This document shows positions 6,476-6,634 of a stretch of 6,634 bases of DNA, one piece after another. Each line of letters opens with the position of its first letter. Within the stretch, counting starts at the first letter, position 1. The notes under the pieces were generated by a model. The model was not told the origin of the DNA. It saw only the letters and a list, made by a program, of their open reading frames with translations, and made no database searches. The position numbers were made by a program, and so were the translations under genes. Source of the stretch: Bacillota bacterium. GTDB taxonomy: Bacteria; Bacillota_C; Negativicutes; Sporomusales; Sporomusaceae. The stretch is taken from the NCBI GenBank assembly GCA_023441125.1, contig JAEZQV010000449.1:1-6634 (forward strand), given 5' to 3'.

Positions 6476-6520
6476 CGGTTTGCGTTTTTGCGCAAGGAGC
6501 TTGGCGCAAGCCGTGTTTTC
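6476..6520 (+). terminator. Third terminator-like structure with alternative stems
   Basis: CGGTTTGCG (6476-6484) pairs with CGCAAGCCG (6505-6513) through 9 pairs including one T-G wobble, followed by TGTTTTCTT. The 20-base interior holds a competing hairpin: GCGCAAG (6490-6496) against CTTGGCGC (6500-6507), with a GAG loop and one bulged G. Another option is GCTTG/CAAGC (6499-6503/6507-6511). A good SD sequence, AAGGAG (6494-6499), is buried in these stems. It may be a further attenuator or an SD-masking structure for a start just downstream. Function is inferred from structure only. Confidence 0.4.
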
Positions 6521-6588
6521 TTATGAAAATAGCCTTTGGATCAGATGCTATTTGATTAAAAAAGGCAATAAGAAAGTTAGGGCTGTTT

Positions 6589-6634
6589 GTGACAGACCAA
6601 AAAGAGAACAATATTAAGCTACAGAAGAAACGGT
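6589..6634 (+). CDS. Possible start of the riboswitch-controlled gene, cut by the window end
   Basis: A GTG at 6589 lies 6 bases after a weak SD-like AGGG (6579-6582). Its frame stays open to the right edge and reads MTDQKENNIKLQKKR, a hydrophilic, basic start such as precedes membrane segments in many transport proteins. The stretch is too short to identify. The only support is its position about 160 bases after the second terminator and the open frame. The true start may lie beyond the window. The region 6431-6588 otherwise shows only the hairpins listed and no convincing gene. Confidence 0.2.
   Translation, partial: MTDQKENNIKLQKKR

Noticed and set aside
6553..6555. TGA read as selenocysteine in an RpiB-like protein
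   Set aside because: The following sequence is AT-rich with no evident SECIS-type stem-loop. The upstream ATG lacks a suitably spaced SD, and the family likeness is too short.
1..6634. tRNA, rRNA, CRISPR arrays or insertion sequences
   Set aside because: No clover-leaf, repeat-spacer pattern, transposase frame or terminal inverted repeats were seen on either strand.

Overview
The window looks like part of a vitamin B12 or tetrapyrrole-metal locus from a bacterium that combines an outer membrane with Gram-positive style expression signals. A TonB-dependent outer-membrane receptor means a diderm cell. The strong Shine-Dalgarno sites, the near-consensus sigma-A promoter with an extended -10, and a riboswitch leader with intrinsic terminators are more like Firmicutes. 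Together these suggest a member of the Negativicutes (Sporomusa/Pelosinus/Selenomonas type). This is inferred from gene content and signals, not from any database match.

Layout, all on the + strand. Positions 1-107 are an AT-rich upstream region with a plausible promoter. Positions 108-2081 encode a complete TonB-dependent receptor with signal peptide, TonB box, plug and C-terminal Phe. A 152-base gap follows, with a hairpin that resembles a weak terminator and the strong ribosome-binding site of the next gene. Positions 2234-5953 encode a full-length CobN/magnesium-chelatase family large subunit. The remaining ~680 bases hold no confident gene. They contain a short hairpin, a near-consensus promoter (6033-6061), a cobalamin riboswitch (about 6090-6250), an expression platform with a small SD-led reading frame, two strong tandem terminators (6346-6379 and 6398-6430), a third terminator-like hairpin (6476-6520) and possibly the first codons of the regulated gene at the right edge.

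How it may work together: the receptor would import a corrinoid, porphyrin or metal chelate across the outer membrane. The CobN-like protein would insert metal into, or remove it from, a tetrapyrrole in the cytoplasm. The riboswitch is positioned to shut off the next operon to the right, outside the window, when cobalamin is abundant. No CobS/CobT or ChlI/ChlD partner is visible, so the true reaction of the CobN protein is open. The receptor gene is clearly more AT-rich than cobN (judged from a few sampled lines).

The most interesting non-coding signal is the riboswitch leader. Its terminator carries a copy of the 7-base B12-box core, a downstream 9-mer is perfectly complementary to the conserved aptamer core, and a strong SD with a 23-codon frame runs into the terminator loop.
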